Below the pieces are notes generated by a model. It made no database searches. It worked only from the letters and a program-made list of their open reading frames with translations, and was not told where the DNA came from. The position numbers and the translations under genes are program-made. A stretch of DNA of 64,000 bases from Clostridiales bacterium (GTDB taxonomy: Bacteria; Bacillota; Clostridia; Lachnospirales; Lachnospiraceae): the NCBI GenBank assembly GCA_012839295.1, contig DUNO01000001.1, positions 124,001-188,000 on the forward strand. The letters are read 5' to 3'. Shown here piece after piece: positions 43,282-51,523 of this stretch (within the stretch, counting starts at the first letter, position 1; each line of letters begins with the position of its first letter).

Positions 43282-43310
43282 TTGACAATGGATTAAATGG
43301 GTGATATGAT
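43282..43310 (+). promoter_or_regulatory. Promoter of the DeoR-type regulator gene
   Basis: TTGACA (43282-43287), 17 bases, TATGAT (43305-43310); near consensus. Confidence 0.8.
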
Positions 43311-43333
43311 TTAAAAATAAATGAAAAAATATG

Positions 43334-43348
43334 ATTCAAGTTGAAAAT
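43334..43348 (+). promoter_or_regulatory. Operator-like inverted repeat before the DeoR gene
   Basis: ATTCAA-G-TTGAAAAT, downstream of the -10, of the same type as the pair before the SIS gene. Placed to block transcription, it suggests autoregulation. Confidence 0.5.
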
Positions 43349-43366
43349 TAATGAAGGAGTGGCTGA

Positions 43367-44101
43367 ATGATACCAGTATTAAGAAGACAACAGCTATTGG
43401 AATTGCTGCCGGAATCGGAAGTAGTGCTTTTGACCGATTTAATTGAGAAGGTCAATATCTCAGAATCCACGCTTCGCCGGGATTTAAAGGAATTAGAGCT
43501 GCAGGGAGACATAGAAATGCTTCGGGGCGGCGGAGTACGTTTGAAAAAGGAAGTTGTTGAATTAGACCTAAACGAAAAGATATCTTTAAACAAGGAAGAA
43601 AAAGAGAGGATTGTCCAATATGCAGCGAACCTGATCAATCCGAATGACGTAGTATTTTTGGATCCCTCCAGCCTTAACTTATTAATGGTGGATTATATTA
43701 AAAGTGAAAATGTAACCGTGGTTACGAATTCCATTGCCACCTGCAATAAATTAGTAAGCCGGAATATCAAATGCATCCTGGTCGGCGGTGAAATCAAAGT
43801 GAAGACAAGCTCCTGTATCGGACCAATTGCAGATCAGATTCTAAGCGGATTGCGTTTCAGCAAAAGTTTTCTGGGAGCAAATGGCATAAGCGTGGAAAAC
43901 GGCATCACCAATCATGATTTACGGGAACGCTCCATTAAGAGAATTGCAATTAACAATTCTGTTAATACTTATTTCTTAATTGATTCAAGTAAATATGAAG
44001 TTGTTGCCATGTGTAAGATTGCCGAAATCGACGAATGCAATATCATCACCGGAAAAAAATATAATGAGTTCGATAAACTGGAAAATATTATTGTTGTTTA
44101 A
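43367..44101 (+). CDS. DeoR-family transcriptional regulator
   Basis: 244 residues. An N-terminal helix-turn-helix (LLTDLIEKVNISESTLRRDLKEL, in pieces at about 22-46) is followed by the linker typical of the family (LRGGGVRL) and a C-terminal sugar-phosphate-sensing domain (VFLDPSSLNLLMVDYI; TNSIATCNKL; ILVGGEIKVKTSSCIGP; ILGANGISVENGITN-type segment). DeoR proteins usually repress sugar genes and are released by a phosphorylated intermediate. Its own promoter and candidate operators suggest that it controls both itself and the locus. AAGGAG precedes the ATG. A structured terminator follows. Confidence 0.93.
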   Translation: MIPVLRRQQLLELLPESEVVLLTDLIEKVNISESTLRRDLKELELQGDIEMLRGGGVRLKKEVVELDLNEKISLNKEEKERIVQYAANLINPNDVVFLDPSSLNLLMVDYIKSENVTVVTNSIATCNKLVSRNIKCILVGGEIKVKTSSCIGPIADQILSGLRFSKSFLGANGISVENGITNHDLRERSIKRIAINNSVNTYFLIDSSKYEVVAMCKIAEIDECNIITGKKYNEFDKLENIIVV

Positions 44102-44159
44102 CGTAACAGCGCATATACTACGAGGCGAGGTAAAAGAACTTATGAATTAGAAACAAAAG

Positions 44160-44236
44160 AGCAGAAGTGAGGAAACCGATTCCTCGAATTCATAAAGCCG
44201 GCAGGACTTTATGAATTCCTTCTTCTGCTTTTTTAA
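44160..44236 (+). terminator. Three-way-junction terminator or small structured RNA
   Basis: Outer arms AGCAGAAG (44160-44167) and CTTCTGCT (44222-44229) enclose two perfect hairpins: GAGGAA/TTCCTC (44169-44174 with 44180-44185) and GAATTCATAAAG/CTTTATGAATTC (44186-44197 with 44207-44218). A run TTTTTTAA follows. It separates the regulator gene from the ThuA gene. Confidence 0.75.
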
Positions 44237-44284
44237 TGGATATTTCACAGAAAACCATAAATTAATGGAGAAGGGAGCTGGGGA

Positions 44285-45010
44285 ATGGTTCGCGTAACAG
44301 TGTGGAATGAATTTCGGAAAGAGAAAACGGATGAGAGTGTCAAGGCGGTTTATCCCTTAGGACTGCACAAGGTAATAGCAGGCTTTTTGGATGAGGATCA
44401 GGAGATAACCGTACGGACTGCTACATTGGATGAGCCGGAACACGGTTTGACAAATGAGGTCCTTGAAGCTACGGATGTATTGATATGGTGGGCCCATGTA
44501 GCACACCGTGAGGTTGAGGAAGCAGTAGCGGAAAAGGTTAAAGAACAGGTCTTAAAAGGTATGGGGTTGATTGTTTTACATTCCGGACATATCTGCAAGC
44601 CCTTTAAAAAATTAATGGGAACAAGCTGTACCTTAAAATGGAGGGATGATGACAGGGAGCGCCTGTGGTGCTGCAATCCGGCCCATCCGATTGCGAAGGG
44701 GGTACCTGAGTACATAGACATTGAGCATGAAGAAATGTACGGCGAGTTTTTTGATATTCCCCAGCCGGACGAGCTGGTTTTTATCGGATGGTTTGCCGGC
44801 GGAGAGGTATTCCGTTCCGGATGTACCTTCCATAGGGGTTACGGAAGGATTTTCTATTTCCAGCCCGGTCATGAGGAATATCCGGTCTATATGGATCCCA
44901 ATATACAAAAAATTATTTGTAATGCAGTACATTGGGCTGCTCCGCAGATGGTTGTCAAGGAGCTGGTTTGTCCAAATCCTAAGCCCCTGGAGCCCTGGAA
45001 GGCAGATTAA
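44285..45010 (+). CDS. ThuA-domain protein
   Basis: 241 residues of the ThuA family, a glutamine-amidotransferase-like fold named from trehalose use in Sinorhizobium. Visible are the start [12 protein letters not shown], the strand-turn [16 protein letters not shown], the GLIVLHSGH elbow and the C-terminal [18 protein letters not shown]. ThuA proteins are linked to oxidised (3-keto) disaccharide metabolism in some bacteria; the biochemical step remains unsettled. GGGAGCTGGGG is the ribosome site. It comes just before the sugar ABC transporter genes, which fits a sugar-modification role. Confidence 0.88.
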   Translation: MVRVTVWNEFRKEKTDESVKAVYPLGLHKVIAGFLDEDQEITVRTATLDEPEHGLTNEVLEATDVLIWWAHVAHREVEEAVAEKVKEQVLKGMGLIVLHSGHICKPFKKLMGTSCTLKWRDDDRERLWCCNPAHPIAKGVPEYIDIEHEEMYGEFFDIPQPDELVFIGWFAGGEVFRSGCTFHRGYGRIFYFQPGHEEYPVYMDPNIQKIICNAVHWAAPQMVVKELVCPNPKPLEPWKAD

Positions 45011-45102
45011 ATGAAATATGAATGGGATAGAAATAAGGAGAGAAGGAGGAAAAATGCATTTAGTAGCAGAGAAGGGTATTAAATGCATGAATAAGAAAAT
45101 AA

Positions 45103-46551
45103 ATGACTGCAGCAAAAAAGAAGAGCAATATTTTACTTATGATAATTCGGGCATTTTCAGTTATGCTGCCCTTATTACTGTTTATTCCGCAGCTGAACCC
45201 TGCAAGATATTTGTCATTAATAAATGACTGGTCATATCTGAAATTCCTAAAGGATACGATGGAGGTTGACAAGCTGTTTGTTGCTTCCTATCCAGGAATC
45301 CGGGAATTCTTTTTTAATAACGCGTTAAGCACGTTTGTATCGTATCTCATCGGTGTATTCCTGCTTATGGTATTGGTGTTTGCCGTATTGACCTTTCATA
45401 AAAAGAATGAGGTACAAAGCCGTGCCGTTAATATGATTATGGTATTTACCGGCCTAGGGACGGCGATGCTTCTTATTATAGTACTGAATTCAATCAGTGC
45501 GAACAGCAAGGTTGAAAAACTTAACTATACCGCCCTGGGAATACAGTACCTGGTGCCCGCAGGAGCTATTGTTTTAGCTGTTTTATGCATCGCACTATTT
45601 GTAATGTGCTCAGTTTACAGAAGAAAATATCTGCTGAACAATCTGAATGCCAGAATGACCCAGATAGAGCGGAGGGAGAATATGAAGGGATATCTTTTTA
45701 TTACTCCGTACTTAATCGGTTTTACTGCATTTATTGCGATCCCCCTGGCGTTCTCGTTATTTTCTTCCTTTACCTACTACAATATCACTGCGGTTCAGAA
45801 ATGGTACGGCGCCGGAAATTATACCTCTTTGTTTACCGGAGACAAGTATTTCTGGAAGAGCTTATATAATACGCTCTATTATGTGGTATTCAGCGTACCG
45901 TTAGTCATTATTGTCTCCATGGCATTAGCCCTTTTGCTTAATCTGAAGGTAAAAGGAATGAAGCTGTTCCGTACCGTTTATTATCTGCCCTCCGTATTAT
46001 CCGGTGTAGCGGTGTTTCTGCTTTGGCAGTGGATCTTTGACCCTAATGCAGGCTTATTAAATAACGGCCTTGCCTTGCTTGGAATCCATGGGCCGGCCTG
46101 GCTCTTTGACGCTGCCACAACAAAGCCGGCAATGATTATTATGAGATTATGGGGGACGGGAAGTACGACAATCATCCTGCTTGCAGCGTTGCAGGGAGTA
46201 TCCAAGGACTTATACGAGGCCGGTGATATTGATGGCGCAAAAGGCTTTAAAAAGTTCTTTTATATCACCCTGCCCATGATATCTCCAACGATATTCTTCG
46301 TGATGATTACAGGGATCAGCAGTGCCTTTCAGATCTTCGACCAGGCTTATATTATGACTGATGGAACCGGAGGACCCTCCCAATCCCTTCTGTTCTATAA
46401 CTTCTATTTATTTAATACGGCTTTTCAGGATATGCTTATGGGTAAAGCGAGTGCAATGGCTTGGATTCTGTTTATTATCATTATGCTGTTTACTATAATT
46501 CAGACCGTCGCATCACGAAAATGGGTACACTATGAAGGTGGAAAGGAGTAA
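45103..46551 (+). CDS. Sugar ABC transporter permease (MalF-like)
   Basis: 482 residues, longer than the ~300 of most such permeases. An N-terminal extra module of about 185 residues with four hydrophobic segments (PLLLFIPQL; FVSYLIGVFLLMVL; TGLGTAMLLIIVLNS; PAGAIVLAVLCIALF) precedes a normal MalF-type domain with six helices and an EAA loop (YEAGDIDGAKGFKKFF). ATG 45103 has no clear ribosome site. An AAGGAGG at 45046-45052 instead serves ATG 45054 in another frame, whose 57-codon frame overlaps the permease start to 45227; this may be a leader peptide that couples translation. Confidence 0.88.
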   Translation: MTAAKKKSNILLMIIRAFSVMLPLLLFIPQLNPARYLSLINDWSYLKFLKDTMEVDKLFVASYPGIREFFFNNALSTFVSYLIGVFLLMVLVFAVLTFHKKNEVQSRAVNMIMVFTGLGTAMLLIIVLNSISANSKVEKLNYTALGIQYLVPAGAIVLAVLCIALFVMCSVYRRKYLLNNLNARMTQIERRENMKGYLFITPYLIGFTAFIAIPLAFSLFSSFTYYNITAVQKWYGAGNYTSLFTGDKYFWKSLYNTLYYVVFSVPLVIIVSMALALLLNLKVKGMKLFRTVYYLPSVLSGVAVFLLWQWIFDPNAGLLNNGLALLGIHGPAWLFDAATTKPAMIIMRLWGTGSTTIILLAALQGVSKDLYEAGDIDGAKGFKKFFYITLPMISPTIFFVMITGISSAFQIFDQAYIMTDGTGGPSQSLLFYNFYLFNTAFQDMLMGKASAMAWILFIIIMLFTIIQTVASRKWVHYEGGKE

Positions 46552-46554
46552 GCA

Positions 46555-47424
46555 ATGGGGAATAGAGTGATACACAAAGCAAGCTTGGCGGAATCAAAAA
46601 GCTTTCATGAAGATATGGTAGGAATCATTGCAACCATAATTCTGGCGGTTGGTGCGATATTTATGATCTTTCCTTTGATCTGGATGATTTCCACGTCCTT
46701 GAAGGAGGAACAGGAGGTAATGATTAATACCTCTTTGATTCCCTGGAACTGGTATTGGAAAAACTATATCATTGCCTGGAATGCAATTCCTTTCGGAACC
46801 TACCTGCGTAACAGCGGTTTTATTACCCTTATGAGTTTAATTGGTGCAATCATCTCCAATTCTCTGGTTGCATACGGCTTTGCCAACTTTAAATTTAAGG
46901 GCAGAAATATAATATTCTTATGTGTTCTAGGTACGATGATGATACCCAATATGGTTATGATGATACCTACCTATGTACTTTTCTCTAAGATTAATTGGGT
47001 TGGAACCTATTTACCGCTAATCGTACCTGCGTTTACCGGCGGTGCCTATTATATTTTCCTGCTGAGGCAGGGCTTTATGGGCATCCCGAGATCTTATGCG
47101 GAGGCCGCCAAGATTGAAGGAGCCGGAGAGCTCATGATATTTACAAAGATCTGCATTCCGTTAGTCCGTCCGATCCTTACCACGGTTGCCGTTTTTGAAT
47201 TCAATAACAAATGGAATGAATATTTTAATCCAATGCTGTATTTGAACGATGAGAAGCTGTATACGCTTCAGCTGGGGCTTCGTTCCTTTCGGGGTACTGC
47301 CGGTGTAGAATGGCACAAATTCATGGCGGCATCATTGATCGTTCTTCTGCCGTCCCTGGTGATCTATATCTTTTTGCAGAAATATATCATTAAGAGTGTA
47401 GCGGTCGGCGGAATCAAGGGCTAA
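46555..47424 (+). CDS. Sugar ABC transporter permease (MalG-like)
   Basis: 289 residues. Six membrane helices; the first follows residue 25 (VGIIATIILAVGAIFMIFPLIW), with the usual MISTSLKEEQE region after it and an EAA loop SYAEAAKIEGAGE near 183-195. AAGGAG precedes the ATG four bases after the end of the other permease. Together they form the channel of a CUT1-type oligosaccharide importer. No ATPase gene is in the locus, so a shared MsmK/MalK-type ATPase elsewhere would be needed, as is common in Firmicutes. Confidence 0.93.
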   Translation: MGNRVIHKASLAESKSFHEDMVGIIATIILAVGAIFMIFPLIWMISTSLKEEQEVMINTSLIPWNWYWKNYIIAWNAIPFGTYLRNSGFITLMSLIGAIISNSLVAYGFANFKFKGRNIIFLCVLGTMMIPNMVMMIPTYVLFSKINWVGTYLPLIVPAFTGGAYYIFLLRQGFMGIPRSYAEAAKIEGAGELMIFTKICIPLVRPILTTVAVFEFNNKWNEYFNPMLYLNDEKLYTLQLGLRSFRGTAGVEWHKFMAASLIVLLPSLVIYIFLQKYIIKSVAVGGIKG

Positions 47425-47477
47425 GTGGATGGAATAAAATAAAATGAAATTATGTGAAATAAAATGAAAAAATAGTG

Positions 47478-47505
47478 TTGACATATGATTAATATGCTGT
47501 ATAAT
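47478..47505 (+). promoter_or_regulatory. Promoter of the sugar-binding protein gene
   Basis: TTGACA (47478-47483), 16 bases, TATAAT (47500-47505), both full consensus. It gives the binding protein its own strong transcription in the middle of the locus. Confidence 0.85.
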
Positions 47506-47624
47506 TGAAGCATACATAGAGCGTTGTTAACAGATTGTGAAAGTAATTGAAAATATATGAATTATTGACAAGCTGTATAAGCAATCTAGGTATCAGTGGC
47601 AAAATCATTTAAGGAGGTATTTTT

Positions 47625-49022
47625 ATGAAGAAAATCAAAAGTATTATCTCGCTGCTTCTGATTATGGCATTCGTTATGGGATCCGTAATTGGCTGCAGCA
47701 ACGCAGGGACAAAAGCTCCCGCGGACAGCACCGGCAACTCGGAGGCGGCAGCTACAAAAGCACCGGAGACAAAGGCACCGGAAGGGAAAGAGGATAAGGG
47801 TCCGGTTTCCTTACGTGTATGGGCTCATTGGGGCTCGGAGCAAAGACGTCCCACCATCGAGAAAATAATCCAGAGCTTCAATGAGAAATATGCCGATCAG
47901 GGCATCACGGCAGAATATGTGTATGTTCCTTTTAATGACATTGAGACAAAAATGATTGCATCCATCACGGCAGGCAATACGGCTAATGTAGTTATTACCG
48001 GCGTGGAAGATCTCAACGCAAAGGCGATGAGAAACCAGGCAACGGATATTACAGGATATATTACCGGGGGCTTTGAAGAAAACTTCTATCCCCAATTCTG
48101 GGATATGGTTAAGTGGAATGACAAGGTATATTCCCTTCCCTTTGTAATCGAAACTCACATGGTATACTACAATAAGGCCATGTTCGCAGCGGCAGGTATT
48201 AATGCGGAAGAGATCAAAACCTGGGATGACATGATTGCAGCAAGCAAGAAGCTGGATGAAACATTAAAGGGCAAAGATAACTATATGTTAGCTTTTTATC
48301 CGACCCTCGGCAATTTTGGCTACAACGGAATTGCAGCGGCAAACGGCGGCGGTATCTATGATACGGCATTAAATCCCAGCGTACCTGTTCTTACAAATCA
48401 AGCCAACCTTGAAGCAATCGAACATATGAAAGTATTTGCCGATATGTACGGCAAGGATCTGGTACAATCTGTTATCGCATCCGATGCGAGCGGTGCCCAG
48501 GATTTATTCCTCTCCGGCAAAGTGGCAATGATCGGCCAGAGCTCCGCTTACCTTGCAACTATCGAGAAATATAACGGCGGTAACGTTGATTACGGTGTAT
48601 TCCCGTATCCGGCAGGTCCTTCTGCAACAGGCGACCATCCTTACACATGGGGCGACGGATTTGTGGCAACAGTTCCTTACGGAGCTCCTAATCTGGAAGA
48701 ATCCGTATTGTTGGCAGAATTCCTCTCCACGGAAGGCGCAGCAATCTGGGGAAGCGAACAAAAGGAATTCATGGCAGCCAAGGAAGCGAACAATAATGCT
48801 AACTCCTCTATCGTTGGCTGGGATGAAGTGACCAAGATGATGGATTATACAATTGTTACCCAGGACAGCATCTATGCTCCGAATGCGGAAACGAATGTAA
48901 AGAACGCAGTTGACTCCATCGTGGTTAATTTTGAAGCTACTGATGTGAAAGCTACCTTCGAGCAGGTGCAGCAGGATATTATGAAAGCTATTGAAGATGA
49001 AAAATTCATTTTTGGCCAATAG
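47625..49022 (+). CDS. Sugar ABC transporter substrate-binding lipoprotein
   Basis: 465 residues with a signal peptide and lipobox ending at Cys24 (SVIGC), then an Ala/Thr/Lys/Pro-rich linker. The mature part is a CUT1-type binding protein: LRVWAHWGSEQRRPTIEKI at the start, NTANVVITGVEDL, VYSLPFVIETHMVYYNKAMF in pieces, and FLSGKVAMIGQSSAYLATI. AAGGAGGT is a strong ribosome site. It follows the two permeases but has its own promoter, in line with the higher amount of binding protein needed. Oligosaccharide specificity is unknown. Confidence 0.93.
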   Translation: MKKIKSIISLLLIMAFVMGSVIGCSNAGTKAPADSTGNSEAAATKAPETKAPEGKEDKGPVSLRVWAHWGSEQRRPTIEKIIQSFNEKYADQGITAEYVYVPFNDIETKMIASITAGNTANVVITGVEDLNAKAMRNQATDITGYITGGFEENFYPQFWDMVKWNDKVYSLPFVIETHMVYYNKAMFAAAGINAEEIKTWDDMIAASKKLDETLKGKDNYMLAFYPTLGNFGYNGIAAANGGGIYDTALNPSVPVLTNQANLEAIEHMKVFADMYGKDLVQSVIASDASGAQDLFLSGKVAMIGQSSAYLATIEKYNGGNVDYGVFPYPAGPSATGDHPYTWGDGFVATVPYGAPNLEESVLLAEFLSTEGAAIWGSEQKEFMAAKEANNNANSSIVGWDEVTKMMDYTIVTQDSIYAPNAETNVKNAVDSIVVNFEATDVKATFEQVQQDIMKAIEDEKFIFGQ

Positions 49023-49034
49023 TTAAAGATAAAG

Positions 49035-49085
49035 GTAGTCCATTTGCTTTCAATATCACTTTTTAAGTAAATGGACTACTTTCCT
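49035..49085 (+). terminator. Terminator after the binding-protein gene
   Basis: GTAGTCCATTT (49035-49045) pairs perfectly with AAATGGACTAC (49069-49079); TTTCCTATT follows. Partial read-through to the downstream enzyme genes is likely because no strong promoter is seen before GH32. Confidence 0.7.
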
Positions 49086-49124
49086 ATTAATATGACAAAG
49101 CTGGCGCAAGCAGAGAGGTAGGAT

Positions 49125-50828
49125 ATGGAATTCATTCTGAAAAAACGCTATTTGTGCTTTCCGGTTAAAAGCGGGGCTCCTCTGTGCAGGACCAGGCTTC
49201 TGCTTCCCGGCTACCACGTTCACGTTGATTTGGAGCTGACCGACGGGCAACCTGACTTTTGGGTTTACTTTGATGCGTATTATGATTTGGGCAAAGGTAT
49301 TCAAATTGTTTCAGAATCGGGCAGCCCGCTGCATGCAGGGGATTTAGCGGTATTAAGTGACAGACCGGTTGGAGATGAACTCCTTTATCGGGAGGAGAGA
49401 CGGCCGCTTTACCATTTCACGACGGCAAGGGGCTGGATTAATGATCCTAACGGATTGGTGTATAAAAACGGCGAATACCATATGTTTTACCAGCTCAATT
49501 CCTTTGGCTGCAGAGGCTTTGATAAGGGCTGGGGACATGCAAAAAGCAAAAATCTGTTTGATTGGGAGATACTGCCGCCGGCATTGTATGCGGATGAAAC
49601 CGGATATGCGATTTCCGGAAGTGCGTTGTTTGACACGGACAACCGGGCGGGATTTGGCAGGGATGCCTGGATTTTGGCTTATTCCTCCCGGTTTGGAGAC
49701 GCGCCGGAGAGAGGTCAGGCTCAAAACATTGCCTATAGCACGGACGGCAGGACCTTTCATAAATATGGTAAGAATCCTGTGATTGAAGATTACGCATGCC
49801 CTGACTTCAGAGATCCTAAGGTATTTTGGCATGAACCCTCCGGGCACTTTGTCATGGCAGTAACCTTTGGGGCGGTGCTCCGTTTTTATACCTCCGGGAA
49901 TCTGAAGCAGTGGACAATGGCAAGTGAATTGGAAGCGGATGATTTCCGGTCGGAAGGCAAGATTAAGGAATGCCCGGAGCTGATGGAATATCAGATTGAA
50001 GGGGAGGAAGGAACACGCTGGGTTCTTACCTTAAGCTATACCAATGACAGAAGGGTACAGCATATAATCGGTGACTTTGACGGAAGAACCTTTACCTGGG
50101 ACAGGGAAACTGAGCCCCGGTACGCAGACTACGGAAAAGATTATTATGCGGCGGTAGCCTGGAATCCCTTTGGTGAAATGGCAGGAAGGAAGCTGTACAT
50201 CGGATGGATGTGTTATTGGGAATATGCGCTGCAATGCACGAACAGGGAGGGCTGGATGGGAGCCTTTACGGTTCCGAGAGAGCATTACCTGAGGCGGCAT
50301 GGGGACGGAAAGCTATATATCCATCAGGCTCCGGCCAGAGAACTGGCCTCCCTGATGCAGGAAGGCAGGGAAATTCCCCGGATTATGATCCCGCCGGAAC
50401 AAAATTATAAAACCGGCTTCTATGAAGCTTGTGAGCTAAGCTTCACGCTGAAGCAGGAGAATACCAGAAGCGGATATACCGGCTTTCAATTGTGCTATCA
50501 AAGTGGCGAAGCAATCGATTTTAACATCGATTTTGTTAACAGTATTCTGGTTGTTGACCGGTCCCGGTGCGGAGGACAGCATTTAGGAGAAGCGTATCAG
50601 GAAAAGCTTACGGTTCCGGTCAGCAATATTGCGAAGATGGATATCAGGCTTTTAATTGATAAAGGATGCTTTGAGCTGTTTATTGAGGACGGATTGTCCT
50701 GCATGGCGGCAATTTGTTTTCCCGGGGTATATACCGGAAATATCCTGTTTTATAACAAATGCGGGGAAGAATATGAGGTCTCCAAGCTTGCCGTAAGACC
50801 CATCAGAAGAGCACAATGGAAGTATTGA
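49125..50828 (+). CDS. GH32 beta-fructosidase
   Basis: 567 residues. An N-terminal region of about 95 residues precedes the five-bladed propeller, which begins HFTTARGWINDPNGLVY with nucleophile Asp107. The transition-state aspartate is in FRDPKVF (Asp230) and the acid/base in KECPEL (Glu282). A C-terminal beta-sandwich follows from about 420 (GFYEACELSFTLK). No signal peptide, so it acts on imported sugars such as sucrose, kestose or a phosphorylated fructoside. It is 100 bases downstream of the transporter genes. Confidence 0.93.
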   Translation: MEFILKKRYLCFPVKSGAPLCRTRLLLPGYHVHVDLELTDGQPDFWVYFDAYYDLGKGIQIVSESGSPLHAGDLAVLSDRPVGDELLYREERRPLYHFTTARGWINDPNGLVYKNGEYHMFYQLNSFGCRGFDKGWGHAKSKNLFDWEILPPALYADETGYAISGSALFDTDNRAGFGRDAWILAYSSRFGDAPERGQAQNIAYSTDGRTFHKYGKNPVIEDYACPDFRDPKVFWHEPSGHFVMAVTFGAVLRFYTSGNLKQWTMASELEADDFRSEGKIKECPELMEYQIEGEEGTRWVLTLSYTNDRRVQHIIGDFDGRTFTWDRETEPRYADYGKDYYAAVAWNPFGEMAGRKLYIGWMCYWEYALQCTNREGWMGAFTVPREHYLRRHGDGKLYIHQAPARELASLMQEGREIPRIMIPPEQNYKTGFYEACELSFTLKQENTRSGYTGFQLCYQSGEAIDFNIDFVNSILVVDRSRCGGQHLGEAYQEKLTVPVSNIAKMDIRLLIDKGCFELFIEDGLSCMAAICFPGVYTGNILFYNKCGEEYEVSKLAVRPIRRAQWKY

Positions 50829-50850
50829 TAAGAGGAAGGAGGAAATCATA

Positions 50851-51510
50851 ATAAAAAAAGTAGCGGTAATTCATACGACAAAAGCAACAATTGACAGCTT
50901 GACCGGGTTAATTGAACAGGAAATCGGAGAAGTAGAGGTAATTAATCTGCTGGATGATTCCATATTAAAAGATATGATTAATGGCCATCGTGTGGATCTG
51001 GTTGAAAAACGATGGTTGAACTATGCTGAAATCGCTTCTTCTTTGGGAGTGGATGCTATTCTCAGTGCATGCTCGACCGTGGGTGAATTTGCAGAGAAGG
51101 CCAATGGGATGCTGAAGACCCCTGTCTATCGGATTGATGAAGCGATGGCAGAGCATGCCGTAACCATGGGAAACAGGATCAGTGTCTTTGCCACCCTGCC
51201 TTCTACCCTCGGACCGACGGTTGATCTTATACGAAGAAAGGCCGGGCAGCTTCATAAAGACTGCAGCATCCATACCATATTGGTGGAGGGCGCTTACGAA
51301 GAGCTGATGAAGGGCAATAAAGACAAGCATGATAATAAAATTCAGACGGCTGTCTTATTATATGCGGCCCAGTCCGATGTACTGGTGCTTGCCCAGGCTT
51401 CCATGGCGTCCGCTGTGGAAGATATGGATCAAATTATAAAAAGTAAGCTGTTAACAAGCCCGAAATTGGGAGTTGGGAAATTAAAAAGGGATTTGACGGA
51501 AAACGCTTAA
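50851..51510 (+). CDS. Asp/Glu racemase-fold protein with non-standard start codon
   Basis: About 219 residues. The first strand of the fold, KKVAVIHTT, is encoded directly after an AAGGAGG ribosome site (50836-50842), but the codon at the right distance is ATA (50851, or the ATA before it), not ATG, GTG or TTG; the next normal start, TTG 50899, would remove that strand. Either AUA starts translation or a G-to-A change has weakened the gene. Two family cysteines would lie in ILSACSTVGEF and, in many relatives, a late VLAQASM (here no Cys), so racemase activity is doubtful. The family includes Asp/Glu, hydantoin and related racemases; here it may act on a sugar-derived acid. Confidence 0.72.
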   Translation: MKKVAVIHTTKATIDSLTGLIEQEIGEVEVINLLDDSILKDMINGHRVDLVEKRWLNYAEIASSLGVDAILSACSTVGEFAEKANGMLKTPVYRIDEAMAEHAVTMGNRISVFATLPSTLGPTVDLIRRKAGQLHKDCSIHTILVEGAYEELMKGNKDKHDNKIQTAVLLYAAQSDVLVLAQASMASAVEDMDQIIKSKLLTSPKLGVGKLKRDLTENA

Positions 51511-51523
51511 AGGTGGTGTGCCA

